Shown here one piece after another: positions 28,727 to 38,122 of a DNA stretch of 64,000 nt. The translations under genes and the position numbers were made by a program. The stretch's first letter is position 1, and each line of letters starts with the position of its first letter. The DNA comes from Calothrix sp. NIES-4105 (lineage in GTDB: Bacteria > Cyanobacteriota > Cyanobacteriia > Cyanobacteriales > Nostocaceae). The stretch covers positions 5,097,614 to 5,161,613 of the forward strand of contig NZ_AP018290.1 in NCBI RefSeq assembly GCF_002368415.1, given 5' to 3'. The notes beneath the pieces are model-generated. The model worked only from the letters and a program-made list of their open reading frames with translations, made no database searches and was not told the origin of the DNA.

Positions 28727-29761
28727 CTACACGGGAGATAATGAATAAACCTGACCGTCGATTAACAAGCGGGTTATGCCTTTAGCTTGCAATTGATAGC
28801 GGGCTTTATGTAACATTCGGCTGTCGGGAACTTTAATCACGCGGTCGCGTTTGGTCGAAAACCGTTTGGCAACTCTGTGATTATCAAATATAGGTAGGGT
28901 ACGCTGTTGGGTTTCTGGGTTGGGTATTTGCCCTAAGTCACCGAAGTCGCGCAATGGACGAGTAATTAGTTCCGCTGCACGGTCGATGACGAGATAACAA
29001 GTTCTAGGTAAACTAGCTGCACTGAGTGGCAAAACTCGAACTAAGCTATCACCACGACGAGTTACCAACGGTCTTGGCGCCTCCCACTCTTCATCGTCTT
29101 CATCGTCTTCATCATCAAGGTCGTCTAAATCATCTAAATCGTCCCCTTGATCATCAAGCAACTCCTCGCCAAACATTTCAGCAAATGTGTTTTGCGTTGC
29201 TTCTAACTGCATCGCTGTTGTATCACTACGTATATCCTCTTGAATATCCTCCTGAAATTCTGAATTTGTATAAGAAGGAGCAGTTGATGATTTTGTTTCC
29301 AGTAGTTCTAACTGTTTTGGAGCAGGTCGAACAGCTAAAGGCGCCTCTTCTTCTGCCGAAGAGCGTTTTTTACGCACTCGCCGAACTCCAACTTCGTTTT
29401 TATCCTCTGCTAGTACAGGCATCTCCACCACTGGTTGAGATTCTTGTGGCTCTGGAGGTACAAGCTTAGTCTTACTCCGAACCGATGGTTCTTCAACTTC
29501 TACTGGTTCAGAGATAACCGACTGAGGATTAAACGCTGGAATGTTGTCGTAACTTACCGTAGCTCTTCCTTCTGGTGTGCGCGCGGCTCGCTTAAGCGAA
29601 ACAAGATATTCATACTCATCTTCAGGCAAAGTACTTTTTAGCAAACGACTAATTGTTGAGTTGCTTACGTCGTACTTCTCCGCTAAGGTTGAAGTTGTTT
29701 CAGCACTTTCGCGATAGCACTTAAGTATCTCTTGTTTGTCTGACTCTGTTAGTTTTCTCAC
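28727..29761 (-). CDS. Helix-turn-helix protein with acidic central region, cyanobacterial
   Basis: 344 residues. The N-terminus MRKLTESDKQEILKCYRESA continues as EKYDVSNSTISRLLKSTLPE, a homeodomain-like HTH similar to those of transposases and CRP-type DNA binders. A disordered acidic centre (DDLDDLDDLDDEDDEDDEEW, about residues 205-225) is followed by a conserved C-terminal domain (SLPRTCYLVIDRAAELITRP; then RLLIDGQVYSLSPV). Likely a conserved cyanobacterial transcription factor or nucleoid protein; function not known. It follows the membrane protein gene by 15 bases, so an operon is likely. Confidence 0.7.
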   Translation of the reverse strand: MRKLTESDKQEILKCYRESAETTSTLAEKYDVSNSTISRLLKSTLPEDEYEYLVSLKRAARTPEGRATVSYDNIPAFNPQSVISEPVEVEEPSVRSKTKLVPPEPQESQPVVEMPVLAEDKNEVGVRRVRKKRSSAEEEAPLAVRPAPKQLELLETKSSTAPSYTNSEFQEDIQEDIRSDTTAMQLEATQNTFAEMFGEELLDDQGDDLDDLDDLDDEDDEDDEEWEAPRPLVTRRGDSLVRVLPLSAASLPRTCYLVIDRAAELITRPLRDFGDLGQIPNPETQQRTLPIFDNHRVAKRFSTKRDRVIKVPDSRMLHKARYQLQAKGITRLLIDGQVYSLSPV

Positions 29762-29776
29762 GGTAGATACCTTTGT

Positions 29777-30655
29777 TTAAGTTCGTTTTTTTGAACGTTC
29801 GCGACGTGAACGATTGAGAGATGCGTCATATTCTAGGACAGCACCCATACCAAACAACACTCCACTCCACACATAAAACACTTCTAGTATCCCTCCACTT
29901 TGATAATTATCAATCCACGTGGTAGCGTATTTTTGCCACATATCTGCGATATAAAGCGAAAATGCTGCGGCCGCAATCATTCGCCAAGATAAAGAAACAC
30001 GTCCACCCCAAAATGCTAGCAGTAAAGTAGTCGCAATGATTAATAGCAGCACGTCACAGATTACATAAAACCAGTTTAATAGCGGTGCAATTTGGATTGC
30101 CCACTGCTCAACTTTTTCTTTTTCTGCACCCGGCGCCTGATTTGATATTAACCAAGCAAGCGCACTACCACATATAGCAATCGCCGCTATAATAGTCCAC
30201 TGCATTGGCTCAAGTTTGATTCGTCTAGAAGCTACTGCTAAAACCATCGCGCAACCCACGACTAAATAGGTAATCACAAAGAATATATCGCCAATTGAAG
30301 GGAATGGTTCTTGCTTTAAGACGATTTCTGTGTAGCCAAAGAATACTCCTCCTAAAAAGTAAGAAAGCATACCTATGCCCATCAATAGCCAAACATTCCG
30401 GTTGCTAACTATCTGCTGGCTGCGCCAATTTCTTAAGCATAGAACACCTGCACCAAGATAAGCCACTGCTTCAAAAATATTTGTACCTATTATGTACCAA
30501 TCCGTGCGCTTCATACTCCCGTCTGTATCTGGAACTTCAGTACTAAATAACAGAAAGTACAAAAGCGTTAACACACCCCAACCTAAACTAGCTAATACGA
30601 TATTCTGGGTTGAAAACAGCGTCGAACGATACGAATTTTTGTAAGTGTTACTCAT
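29777..30655 (-). CDS. Conserved membrane protein, about eight TM segments
   Basis: 292 residues with hydrophobic helices near residues 15-42, 54-75, 84-108, 119-143, 152-172, 186-215, 221-240 and 253-273. The tail is basic (NRSRRERSKKRT), placing the C-terminus in the cytoplasm by the positive-inside rule. I recognise no specific family. It is probably cotranscribed with the HTH gene downstream. Confidence 0.7.
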   Translation of the reverse strand: MSNTYKNSYRSTLFSTQNIVLASLGWGVLTLLYFLLFSTEVPDTDGSMKRTDWYIIGTNIFEAVAYLGAGVLCLRNWRSQQIVSNRNVWLLMGIGMLSYFLGGVFFGYTEIVLKQEPFPSIGDIFFVITYLVVGCAMVLAVASRRIKLEPMQWTIIAAIAICGSALAWLISNQAPGAEKEKVEQWAIQIAPLLNWFYVICDVLLLIIATTLLLAFWGGRVSLSWRMIAAAAFSLYIADMWQKYATTWIDNYQSGGILEVFYVWSGVLFGMGAVLEYDASLNRSRRERSKKRT

Positions 30656-30789
30656 ATAGTATAAATGCTCTAAATAAATTGTAGTCTTTTGACTTCCTGT
30701 TGAGAAAGCAAGTCTTAAAGTAAAACAGGGCTAAGAGCTACAATATACTCGCTTTTATCAGACTTCAGCCTAAGTAAAACTACTAAATA

Positions 30790-31449
30790 CTACTGCCAAG
30801 TTTTATTGACGGGCGATTGCGAAAGCCAGTTTATGAAAAACGAACGGTCATTTTCTGACATGTCTTGTAACTTATCAACAATAGGATGAGCAAAGTTAGT
30901 GTTTCCAAAGTAAACTTTACCTAACCGATACAGTTCTTGTAAAAAGGTAACTATGTGATTTTCCTGCCAGGTTGGTAGTTGAGCGGCGCTTACAGGATCG
31001 ACGCTTAGTAAGTATTTTAAAGATTCAGGTGAAGATACCTGGGGATATTGCTTTTGTCTACACACGGATGCCATATCTTTTTCAAACAGTACGGCTTGTC
31101 GAATACCAAGAAGTTCTTTAATGTCAATATATACAGACTGGAGTAACAAAATACTAGCTACGAGCAAAGTTCCTGTTTTTGTTGAATCTTCAGTCTCTGT
31201 GCTTAATTGGTCTAGGCGAACTTTTCCCCAAACGCTGTAACGGTCGGTTTCTTCAAGAAGTACACAAGCTTTACCCCTATTATCTGTAAGCTCGCGCCAC
31301 AATGCTTTGGCTTCTTCTTCTTGATTTGCTCTAAATACACTAATCAACCGAAAAGTTTGCCCCTGATAATAAAGGATGGGCACCTGTTGGTCCCGCTTCG
31401 GGTGCTGAATGGTTGATATTTCAACATCCTGCCGCTTTAAAATGAACAT
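30790..31449 (-). CDS. Conserved cyanobacterial protein (Npun_F0813-like)
   Basis: The ATG at 31449 is chosen because the conserved part starts MFILKRQDVEISTIQHPKRD; a longer frame to 31596 looks non-coding. The 220-residue product has YYQGQTFRLISVFRANQEEE and DNRGKACVLLEETDRYSVWG and no membrane segments. I recall this as the Npun_F0813 family, of unknown function and restricted to cyanobacteria. Single gene. Confidence 0.65.
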   Translation of the reverse strand: MFILKRQDVEISTIQHPKRDQQVPILYYQGQTFRLISVFRANQEEEAKALWRELTDNRGKACVLLEETDRYSVWGKVRLDQLSTETEDSTKTGTLLVASILLLQSVYIDIKELLGIRQAVLFEKDMASVCRQKQYPQVSSPESLKYLLSVDPVSAAQLPTWQENHIVTFLQELYRLGKVYFGNTNFAHPIVDKLQDMSENDRSFFINWLSQSPVNKTWQ

Positions 31450-31757
31450 GACAAACGCTTCACTACTCCTGACAGGGGCATTGTTAGTTTTTGAAAATAA
31501 ACAGCATAGTGGCAAGTGGGCGCCAATTGCGTTTACTTTGTATCCTGTATACCAATATACTCGATACAAGGACCGCATAATTTTACTTTTATTCAACTTG
31601 ACATTCTAATATATCTACTGCGGCGCCTCATTGATGCTATGCTGTGGTTGTATGAGTAATAATGTAGTTTACACCTGAGATTTTAGTTTTGGCTAAAATT
31701 CGTAAGGAAGTATTGCTTTTTTTACGAAATTTATGTAACATATTGGTGTTGTAAGCT

Positions 31758-31831
31758 GGGCGCGTAACTCAGCTGGATAGAGTAACGGATTTCTAATCCG
31801 TCTGTCGCAGGTTCAAGCCCTGCCGCGCTCG
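31758..31831 (+). tRNA. tRNA-Arg (anticodon UCU)
   Basis: Acceptor arms GGGCGCG and CGCGCTC pair with one G-U. The D arm is CTCAGCTGGATAGAG. The anticodon stem ACGGA/TCCGT encloses TTTCTAA with TCT as anticodon. The T arm is GCAGGTTCAAGCCCTGC. The discriminator base is G and CCA is not encoded. Confidence 0.95.
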
Positions 31832-31863
31832 TATTAAATGATTTGTAAAGTTTGTCCTACGAC

Positions 31864-31889
31864 TAGGCGCCTAAAATTTCAGGCGCCTA
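31864..31889. terminator. Inverted repeat TAGGCGCCT / AGGCGCCTA after the tRNA
   Basis: Nine-base arms flank AAAATTTC, 33 bases after the tRNA. Each arm contains GGCGCC. No T run follows, so the terminator reading is tentative. Confidence 0.4.
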
Positions 31890-31939
31890 CGAATGTTTGT
31901 GTCCTTTAATATAAAATTAGAGATACTGAAAACGGAGTA

Positions 31940-32350
31940 ATGGTAATGGTTCGGTTAATTGTAATAGCTGTGATGGTAGTGTTACTAAGCGGATGTAACA
32001 ATAACCCACTCACACCGACAAACGGGTTGGTAAAGAAAGCGATTGCGATTCAACTTGAGCAAACTCAACAACAGCTTAGTAAGCAGTTAGATTTGAACGT
32101 GAAAGGATTTGATATCAAGCATCTAGCAATTAAACAGCTAAAATCTCAGACAGTTAACACCTTACCTGCTTATGAAGTTAAAGGAACTTACGATTTATCT
32201 TTGAAACTAAGCAAGCGTCAACTGACTCAACCCAAAAAACCTTTTGAGGTTTATATGCAGCTACAGAAAGAAGGAAAAACATGGCGCCTGCTCCAACAGC
32301 AGAAGAATAGTGAAGGTGAAACAGCTTGGTACAGTTATTTAATTCAGTAA
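31940..32350 (+). CDS. Small lipoprotein
   Basis: 136 residues. A short hydrophobic N-terminus ends in a lipobox (VVLLSGCNNNP), so it is probably lipid-anchored at Cys19 or so. The rest has KGTYDLSLKLSKRQLTQPKK and KEGKTWRLLQQQKN and reads like a small alpha/beta domain. The start could also be the ATG two codons later. Function not recognised. Confidence 0.75.
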   Translation: MVMVRLIVIAVMVVLLSGCNNNPLTPTNGLVKKAIAIQLEQTQQQLSKQLDLNVKGFDIKHLAIKQLKSQTVNTLPAYEVKGTYDLSLKLSKRQLTQPKKPFEVYMQLQKEGKTWRLLQQQKNSEGETAWYSYLIQ

Positions 32351-32611
32351 TACCAAAGATAGTATTTAAAACGCCATCGTAAAAAAGCCTTAGTTTGAAG
32401 TATTGGAACAATTATAAGATACCTACGTCTTGATTAGTTGGCTTTATAATACAATTACTTTAGATGTGATTCAATTGATAGTTACGAGTCAAGCTAATCA
32501 GTAGATACATTCTTTAGATATATCTCACAAGACAGGTTGTAAGCACGCTAGAAACTTTCCTCAGTAACTCCACGTCGATAACTTTAACTAAAGAACTTGA
32601 GGAAACTTGAA

Positions 32612-33301
32612 ATGAAAAGTCTTCGCCGCTGGAATAGCAGTGCTGCTGCCATGATGGCAATGGCAATTACTACAAGTACTGTTGCTCCAATATTTATAAT
32701 GTCACCCGCTAATGCTCAGTACAGAATTGGACAACCAAGAAATGGTAGTAACTATTATAGTGATATAACAATTAGTTCCGGAGCAAGAATTCCAACTACG
32801 TATGAAAAAGATAAAATCCTTGTTTCTAAAGACGAAACTGTTGATGTCACGCTTATAGTACCTAGTAATATTACTGATAGCCGAGGAAATGTATTAATTC
32901 CTCGTGACAGTAAAATCAGAGGTAAAATCCAACCAGCTAATAGTTACTCCCAAAAAGGCGCCCAATTCGTCGCGCGTGAAATAGAGTATCCTTCTGGTCG
33001 CAGGCAAAATATAGACGCAGTATCCAACATCGTTACTCGTACAGAGAAAATCTCAAAAGGTTCCAGTACAGGTCAGATTCTCACAGACGCAGCATATGGT
33101 GCAGGCGCCGGCACTCTGATTGGATTGATTACAGGTGATAAGAAAGTCGGAGTTGGTGAGGTATTAGCTGGTGGTGGTGCAGGCGCCTTAGCAAGCATCT
33201 TACTACGCCGTAACAGCGCAGAATTAATATCGATAGACCCAGAGAGAGACTTGACTTTAAGACTTACTTCTCCGTTGACTGTATCCCCAAATAACAGATA
33301 A
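32612..33301 (+). CDS. Exported glycine-zipper protein, paralogue of the next gene
   Basis: The ATG at 32612 follows GAGGAAAC; 229 residues. The signal peptide ends MSPANAQY. The mature part has a TTYEKDKILVSKDETVDVTL domain, RGNVLIPRDSKIRGKIQP, and a glycine-rich helix pair (AAYGAGAGTLIGLITGDKKV; VLAGGGAGALASILLRRN) typical of glycine-zipper membrane segments. The same domain pair forms the C-terminal half of the SLH protein at 33790. It is probably attached to the outer membrane or cell wall. Confidence 0.75.
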   Translation: MKSLRRWNSSAAAMMAMAITTSTVAPIFIMSPANAQYRIGQPRNGSNYYSDITISSGARIPTTYEKDKILVSKDETVDVTLIVPSNITDSRGNVLIPRDSKIRGKIQPANSYSQKGAQFVAREIEYPSGRRQNIDAVSNIVTRTEKISKGSSTGQILTDAAYGAGAGTLIGLITGDKKVGVGEVLAGGGAGALASILLRRNSAELISIDPERDLTLRLTSPLTVSPNNR

Positions 33302-33789
33302 CACAGTACATGTGACTTTTAACATCCTACATTTATAGCGGTTGTACTCAGCAGAGGCAACCGCTTAATTATTGACACAAGCTCAAAAATTTTTATCGCT
33401 ACAATGCAACTATTTTTTTTATACTGCGTCATTCAAAACATCAGGCAAAAGAATTCTACTTTTTATCTGAATCGCTATAGCTAGTTCAAACTAACGGTTT
33501 TATTGATATTAGATTTTGACAACTAGTTTATAGAAAAAGACTCAAATTAATAGTAATTACCAAATCGTTTTTAATTATGACCCATTTTTTAAAGTGAAAT
33601 GCAATTTGCATCAGCTTATTAAAATGGTCAGTTTTCATGCCTTTAATAAACGGATTTGGTATTGATTATTTGACTAAATTCATCATTATTAATACTGAAT
33701 CTCTAGTCAAAATTGGAACTTTAAAAATCAAACAAACGTCCAAATAATTAACAAGTAAAAAGCAAAAAGTGTTGGGGAGAAATAAAAAA
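33302..33789. other. Intergenic region between the two paralogues
   Basis: Very AT-rich, no gene seen. It begins with a possible hairpin GCGGTTGTACTCAGCAG / GGCAACCGCTT near 33338-33365, which could end the upstream transcript. Confidence 0.5.
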
Positions 33790-35049
33790 ATGGCACACAG
33801 AAATCGTTTTTCATCTGGTTTGGCTGCATTCATGGCTATCGGTATCACCGCAGGTACAATCGCGCCAATGGTCGCGCCGACACCATCATATGCTCAAACA
33901 GCAACTACATTTACTGATGTGCAGTCTGATTATTGGGCATCGCAATTTATTCAACAACTAGCACAACGTGGTGTTATCGCAGGATTCCCCGATGGTTCAT
34001 TCCGTCCACAAGCTCCTGTAACGCGCGCTCAGTTCGCAGCGATGCTTAACAAAGCTTTCCAGAAAAATGCAGTACGTCAGGGTATCAGATTTTCAGATGT
34101 ACGCAGCGATTACTGGGCTTTAAATGCAATTCAACAAGCTTACACCACAGGCTTTTTGTCAGGGTATCCTAACAGCCGTTTTGCTCCAGAAGAGCAAATT
34201 CCTCGCCAACAAGTATTAGTTTCATTAGCTAACGGTCTGGAATTTAGTCCTCAAGGTAATGTAGAAAGTATACTACAAGCCTTTAACGATTCTACAAATA
34301 TCGCTTCATATGCTCGCTCACCAATTGCAGCGGCAACAGAAAATCGAATTGTAGTTAATTATCCTAATCTTAAATTCCTTAATCCTGAACAAGTAGCAAC
34401 CCGCGCGCAAGTTGCAGCATTTATTTATCAAGCATTAGTTAGTACCAATCAAGTTGCTGCAATCAACTCACCATATATAGTAGCGCTCAATAACAACAGT
34501 GGTGAACAACCTCCAGTAGCTGTTGTAATTCCACAAGGTACTGCAATTCCAGTTAAATACGATAAGGCAGAGAAAATCCTTGTAACTCCTGACGAAACCG
34601 CACCTCTAACTCTAACTGTTGCTCAAAACGTAGTCACCGATAGAGGTGCAGTAGTTATTCCCGCAGGCAGCCAAGTTATTGGTCAACTTAAACCTGTTAA
34701 AGGTCAAAAAGGTTCGCAATTTATAGCAGACAAGTTAGTAACAACTAATGGTACTGAATACAAACTTAGTGCCCAATCTGAAATAATCACTAAAACCCAA
34801 AGAATCGAAAAGGGTAGCCGTGTTGGTTCCGCACTTAAAAATGCAGCATTAGGTGCTGGCGCCGCTGCTGCAGTCTCTGCCGTAACAGGTGACCGCGCGA
34901 TTGCAACAGAAGAAGTTCTCGGCGGTGCGGCGATTGGTGGTTTAATTGGCGCCTTCTTCGGTAGAAAGAGCGTTGACTTGATTGTCATCGACCCTGACAC
35001 CGATTTACAAATGACTATCGGTCAAAACTTGCAGATTTCTCTAAGATAA
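33790..35049 (+). CDS. SLH-domain surface protein with glycine-zipper C-terminus
   Basis: 419 residues from ATG 33790, after TTGGGGAGAAATAAAAAA. The signal peptide ends at PSYAQTA. Three S-layer homology domains follow: FTDVQSDYWASQFIQQLAQR, FSDVRSDYWALNAIQQAYTT, and a weaker third (about residues 155-215). The C-terminal half (IPVKYDKAEKILVTPDETAP; GSRVGSALKNAALGAGAAAA) repeats the architecture of the preceding gene. SLH domains bind peptidoglycan-linked polymers, so it probably links the outer membrane to the wall. Its last 110 bases are tandemly duplicated downstream. Confidence 0.85.
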   Translation: MAHRNRFSSGLAAFMAIGITAGTIAPMVAPTPSYAQTATTFTDVQSDYWASQFIQQLAQRGVIAGFPDGSFRPQAPVTRAQFAAMLNKAFQKNAVRQGIRFSDVRSDYWALNAIQQAYTTGFLSGYPNSRFAPEEQIPRQQVLVSLANGLEFSPQGNVESILQAFNDSTNIASYARSPIAAATENRIVVNYPNLKFLNPEQVATRAQVAAFIYQALVSTNQVAAINSPYIVALNNNSGEQPPVAVVIPQGTAIPVKYDKAEKILVTPDETAPLTLTVAQNVVTDRGAVVIPAGSQVIGQLKPVKGQKGSQFIADKLVTTNGTEYKLSAQSEIITKTQRIEKGSRVGSALKNAALGAGAAAAVSAVTGDRAIATEEVLGGAAIGGLIGAFFGRKSVDLIVIDPDTDLQMTIGQNLQISLR

Positions 35050-35109
35050 ATAGTATACAAGTACGGTGGGCAATGCCCACCCTACAAAGCAACTGGCAAC
35101 CACACAATA
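34941..35109. repeat. Tandem duplication, copy A (gene 3' end)
   Basis: Starts TTTAATTGGCGCCTTCTTCG inside the SLH gene, runs past its stop codon and ends in CAACTGGCAACCACACAATA. Compared with copy B it has 18 extra bases that include the hairpin GGTGGGCAATGCCCACC at 35065-35081. Confidence 0.92.
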
Positions 35110-35260
35110 TTTAATTGGCGCCTTCTTCGGTAGAAAGAGCGTTGACTTGATTGTCATCGACCCTGACACCGATTTACAAATGACTATCGGTCAAAACTTG
35201 CAGATTTCTCTAAGATAAATAGTATATAAGTACTATGAAGCAACTGGCAACCACACAATA
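35110..35260. repeat. Tandem duplication, copy B
   Basis: A 151-base near-identical copy of the SLH gene 3' end. Its last 28 bases are also the 3' end of the convergent histidine kinase gene, so the duplicated unit joined the tails of both genes. Confidence 0.92.
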
Positions 35261-36591
35261 AAAGTCGTTCCGGGCATATGTTCCGACTTAATCACTGAAT
35301 CAATAGCAGGGCTGAAAACTTCAATTTCACCCTGCATTTGCTCTATTAACTGTTCAGCAATTGCAATACCTAATCCAGTACCGGGAATATCTGTTTGTGC
35401 TTGTACACCTCGGTAATGACGTTCACCAATATGGTTTAAATCTTGTTGTGGAATACCAGGGCCAGTGTCACTAATTGCAATTCCTTGCATATTCGCTTTT
35501 CGCTTTCCCACGGACACCAAAACTTTTCCCCCGTAAGGAGTATATTTCAACGCATTATCGATAATATTGCTTAAAACTTCGCGCAATGCTTTACTGTTAG
35601 CTCGCATACTAGGCAATTGACTTGGTATATCACTAATTAGTTGCAAACCTCGCTCACTCGCAATTGCGTTTGCAGAATCCAATAGCGGTAACAGTATATC
35701 TGTAACATTGCAGTCAGTTTCAACTTCATCTGAACCAGGTAGCAACAACGCCCTTTTTACCGATTTTGAAGTCGGCGCCTCAGCTAATGCTTGCTTGTTT
35801 GATGAAAGCAATGGCGCAAATTCTTCAGCTCTTAAATCAATCACCTCATCAAATTTCTGAAGCAATTCTTGTAAACGCTCGCTTTCACGTACAATCGATG
35901 TAGCAACCTCGCGGTTTTTATCTCCAGGTTGCAATCGCTTCATTAATAATTTACCAAAAGTTCGTAATGCAGTAAGCGGGTTGCGAAATTGATGTAGTAA
36001 GCTGTCAAGCAAGTCTTGCTGCTTTTCTTGAATCATTTGAGACGAATGTAACTGAGAATGCAACCACGCTCGTTTTTGGTCTAAAATACAAGCAATTGCT
36101 AAGGTTTGTACAACTCGCTTAATTTCGCTTCTTTCTTGTTCATTCCACATTAGCCCAGCAGAGCGTGTTGTCACCAATAGCCCTAACATCATATTTTCGT
36201 GAATCAACGGCAAAACCAACTGATTATCACTCAAAACAAATTCTTGATTGAAACCACTTGAGTCAGTCGAATTTTCATCATTGCTAGTTGCAGATAAATA
36301 TGACCTTGCTGACAATTTGTTATCTGTCGTCGGTAAGAAAATTGTAGTTACATTATTTCTTAGTACTAAAGAACTAATATTCTTTAAACTTTCTTGACTC
36401 GTATCTGCTTGTTTGAGTGCAGCTGTTTCTGGGTAAATCACGACAGGAACTAATTTTGCCTCTTTAACCTGGGCTTCGGCTAGTTCTTGGGTAAGATATA
36501 GAACACTTAAAGAAGCTCCCAGCCCTTGGGCTAACAGCGCCATTTGCTCTCTGACTAGAGCAATAAACTCCGAACTGGCAGACATCAACAT
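35233..36591 (-). CDS. GAF-domain sensor histidine kinase
   Basis: The ATG at 36591 gives 452 residues (a further ATG lies at 36585). An N-terminal GAF-like part (residues 1-160) senses an unknown signal. The H-box is DSLLHQFRNPLTALRTFGKL. The catalytic domain has N-box NIIDNALKYTPYGGKV, G1 ISDTGPGIPQ and G2 GTGLGIAIAEQL. No membrane segment, so cytoplasmic. No response regulator is adjacent. The 3' end lies inside the tandem duplication shared with the SLH gene. Confidence 0.9.
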   Translation of the reverse strand: MLMSASSEFIALVREQMALLAQGLGASLSVLYLTQELAEAQVKEAKLVPVVIYPETAALKQADTSQESLKNISSLVLRNNVTTIFLPTTDNKLSARSYLSATSNDENSTDSSGFNQEFVLSDNQLVLPLIHENMMLGLLVTTRSAGLMWNEQERSEIKRVVQTLAIACILDQKRAWLHSQLHSSQMIQEKQQDLLDSLLHQFRNPLTALRTFGKLLMKRLQPGDKNREVATSIVRESERLQELLQKFDEVIDLRAEEFAPLLSSNKQALAEAPTSKSVKRALLLPGSDEVETDCNVTDILLPLLDSANAIASERGLQLISDIPSQLPSMRANSKALREVLSNIIDNALKYTPYGGKVLVSVGKRKANMQGIAISDTGPGIPQQDLNHIGERHYRGVQAQTDIPGTGLGIAIAEQLIEQMQGEIEVFSPAIDSVIKSEHMPGTTFIVWLPVAS

Positions 36592-36934
36592 ATGGAACAA
36601 GAGGCTTGGTGATTGGCGACAAGCGAGAAAGGTACTTAACAATATTAACGTTAGTAACGCTGCTTACGCTCTTGATTGACATGATGTTAACTGACTTCTT
36701 CTTGAAGCGAGCGTTTCATCGAATTCGATGTTACACTTATAGCCACTCTTTATTTATCTACCTTCAAAGGTATTATTCAAGTAACGACACCAGCAAAAAA
36801 ATTTAGTGGTATGTTCCAGATAGTTGTATCATTTATTTAAAAACAGTTGATTTTTTAAACTAGAACTTTTATAATTACGACGGATTTTGTAGCTATAACT
36901 ACAATCTTTTTGCTTAAAAGAGGAGGAATTTAGC
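36592..36934. other. Intergenic region before the DUF3155 gene
   Basis: Divergent promoter region of the histidine kinase and the DUF3155 gene. No gene or clear structure seen except the strong ribosome site just before 36935. Confidence 0.5.
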
Positions 36935-37252
36935 TTGGCAAGGAGACGCAAGCGGAAGAGCCGTAGGCGCCAGGAAGGACGGCGAATTCTTGAGCACGTG
37001 CCTCAATATAGCATCGACAGCGGTGAGGAAAAACCTGTAACGGCAGCCAGAAGGTTTATTCAAACTGAAGGTATCCTGCCACCTGCTTTGTTACTCGTAA
37101 AGCGTAACGAACATACGACAGACCGATACTTTTGGGCTGAGAAGGGTTTATTCGGTGCTCAGTACGTTGAAGAGAATCATTTTCTATTTCCTAGCCTAAG
37201 AACATTGGAGCCTTCTTCAGGGCAGGAGGTACTAGCCATCGCAGGTAGATGA
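36935..37252 (+). CDS. DUF3155 protein, TTG start
   Basis: 105 residues. The very basic start (MARRRKRKSRRRQEGRRILE) and the core LPPALLLVKRNEHTTDRYFW, AEKGLFGAQYVEENHFLFPS are typical of the cyanobacterial DUF3155 family. The start codon is TTG with a perfect GAGGAGG ribosome site eight bases upstream, an unusual pairing that suggests translation control. Function unknown; the basic end may bind nucleic acid. Confidence 0.9.
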   Translation: MARRRKRKSRRRQEGRRILEHVPQYSIDSGEEKPVTAARRFIQTEGILPPALLLVKRNEHTTDRYFWAEKGLFGAQYVEENHFLFPSLRTLEPSSGQEVLAIAGR

Positions 37253-37393
37253 AACAGCATACTTAATGTCAAGGACTGTTGATAATATTTGGTCATTGAC
37301 AATAATTAACTGGCAAAAAGGCGACAAGGATTTAAAAATTAATTTTTTCTTAATTATGTGGCTCTTTGCCAGCCATGTTAATCCACCAGGCAC

Positions 37394-37430
37394 CTGTTCT
37401 AGAGGCAAGATAGCTTGTCTTCTAGAACAG
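37394..37430 (+). terminator. Strong hairpin CTGTTCTAGA / TCTAGAACAG
   Basis: The arms extend inward through partial pairing (GGCAAG with CTTGTC), giving a long stem about 140 bases after the DUF3155 stop. No T run follows directly, so it may instead be a repeat or RNA structure. Confidence 0.5.
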
Positions 37431-37539
37431 ATTAATTATTTGTGTGAGGAGTAAAACTACTAAAAATAAGCTCCAGAATTCTCATAGGCGCGACCGTGTG
37501 ATTGCTCAGTGCCTACCCAGTACAAAACGCAATATTCAT

Positions 37540-38067
37540 TTAAATATCTTCTAACTGTAGTGCTTGCCGTAATTCGATCAGTTCATCACGATGGGCAACT
37601 ACAGTTATTCGGCTTGGGAAAGTTTCATTGTTAGAGGTTTGTTCAACCTTCAATGAAACTTTCTCAAGTCTTCCAGCTTTTCTCCAATAAAATAATCCAC
37701 TTAAAGGCGACAGAATCAGCAACCCCAAGCTTAGAGTACCGAGGTTCGGAAAAAGCTGCGACAAAACCAAGGCAAGGCATAATAGTCCAACAGTAGATAG
37801 AAGCGTTAAAAACACTGCTAAAAACAGGCTAGGTCGGACAAAACCTTCAAAAGTGACTTGGTTTTGGCCTGGGTCTACCGCTGCCACTCGGTAAGACCGC
37901 GCTCGGAAATACTCCTTCAACTGCGGCAAAAGTGTTGCTTCTTGTTGCTTTGAAATAAGTTGTGCTGTTTCGGTACGGTCTTTAGTCGAGGCACGGATGA
38001 AAAAGAATTGCCCAACTAGTAAAAGTATCGTTAGCATCAACGTCGATGGCAGAATTGCACTATCCAT
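37540..38067 (-). CDS. Cofactor assembly of complex C subunit B (CCB-type) membrane protein
   Basis: 175 residues. An N-terminal membrane segment (LPSTLMLTILLLVGQFFFIR) and two central ones (PSLFLAVFLTLLSTVGLLCL; LGTLSLGLLILSPLSGLFYW) frame a soluble domain with RASTKDRTETAQLISKQQEA. This fits the CCB2/CCB4-like proteins needed for covalent heme ci insertion into cytochrome b6. The upstream PadR gene is in the same direction, 55 bases away. Confidence 0.75.
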   Translation of the reverse strand: MDSAILPSTLMLTILLLVGQFFFIRASTKDRTETAQLISKQQEATLLPQLKEYFRARSYRVAAVDPGQNQVTFEGFVRPSLFLAVFLTLLSTVGLLCLALVLSQLFPNLGTLSLGLLILSPLSGLFYWRKAGRLEKVSLKVEQTSNNETFPSRITVVAHRDELIELRQALQLEDI

Positions 38068-38122
38068 AACAAGCAGTCAAGTTTAGATTAGAGACGATTT
38101 ATTCATTATCAATTATTCGTCA

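Noticed and set aside
29026-29469. 147-residue frame antisense to the acidic HTH gene
   Set aside because: Composition (His/Leu-rich) is the shadow of Asp/Glu codons on the other strand.
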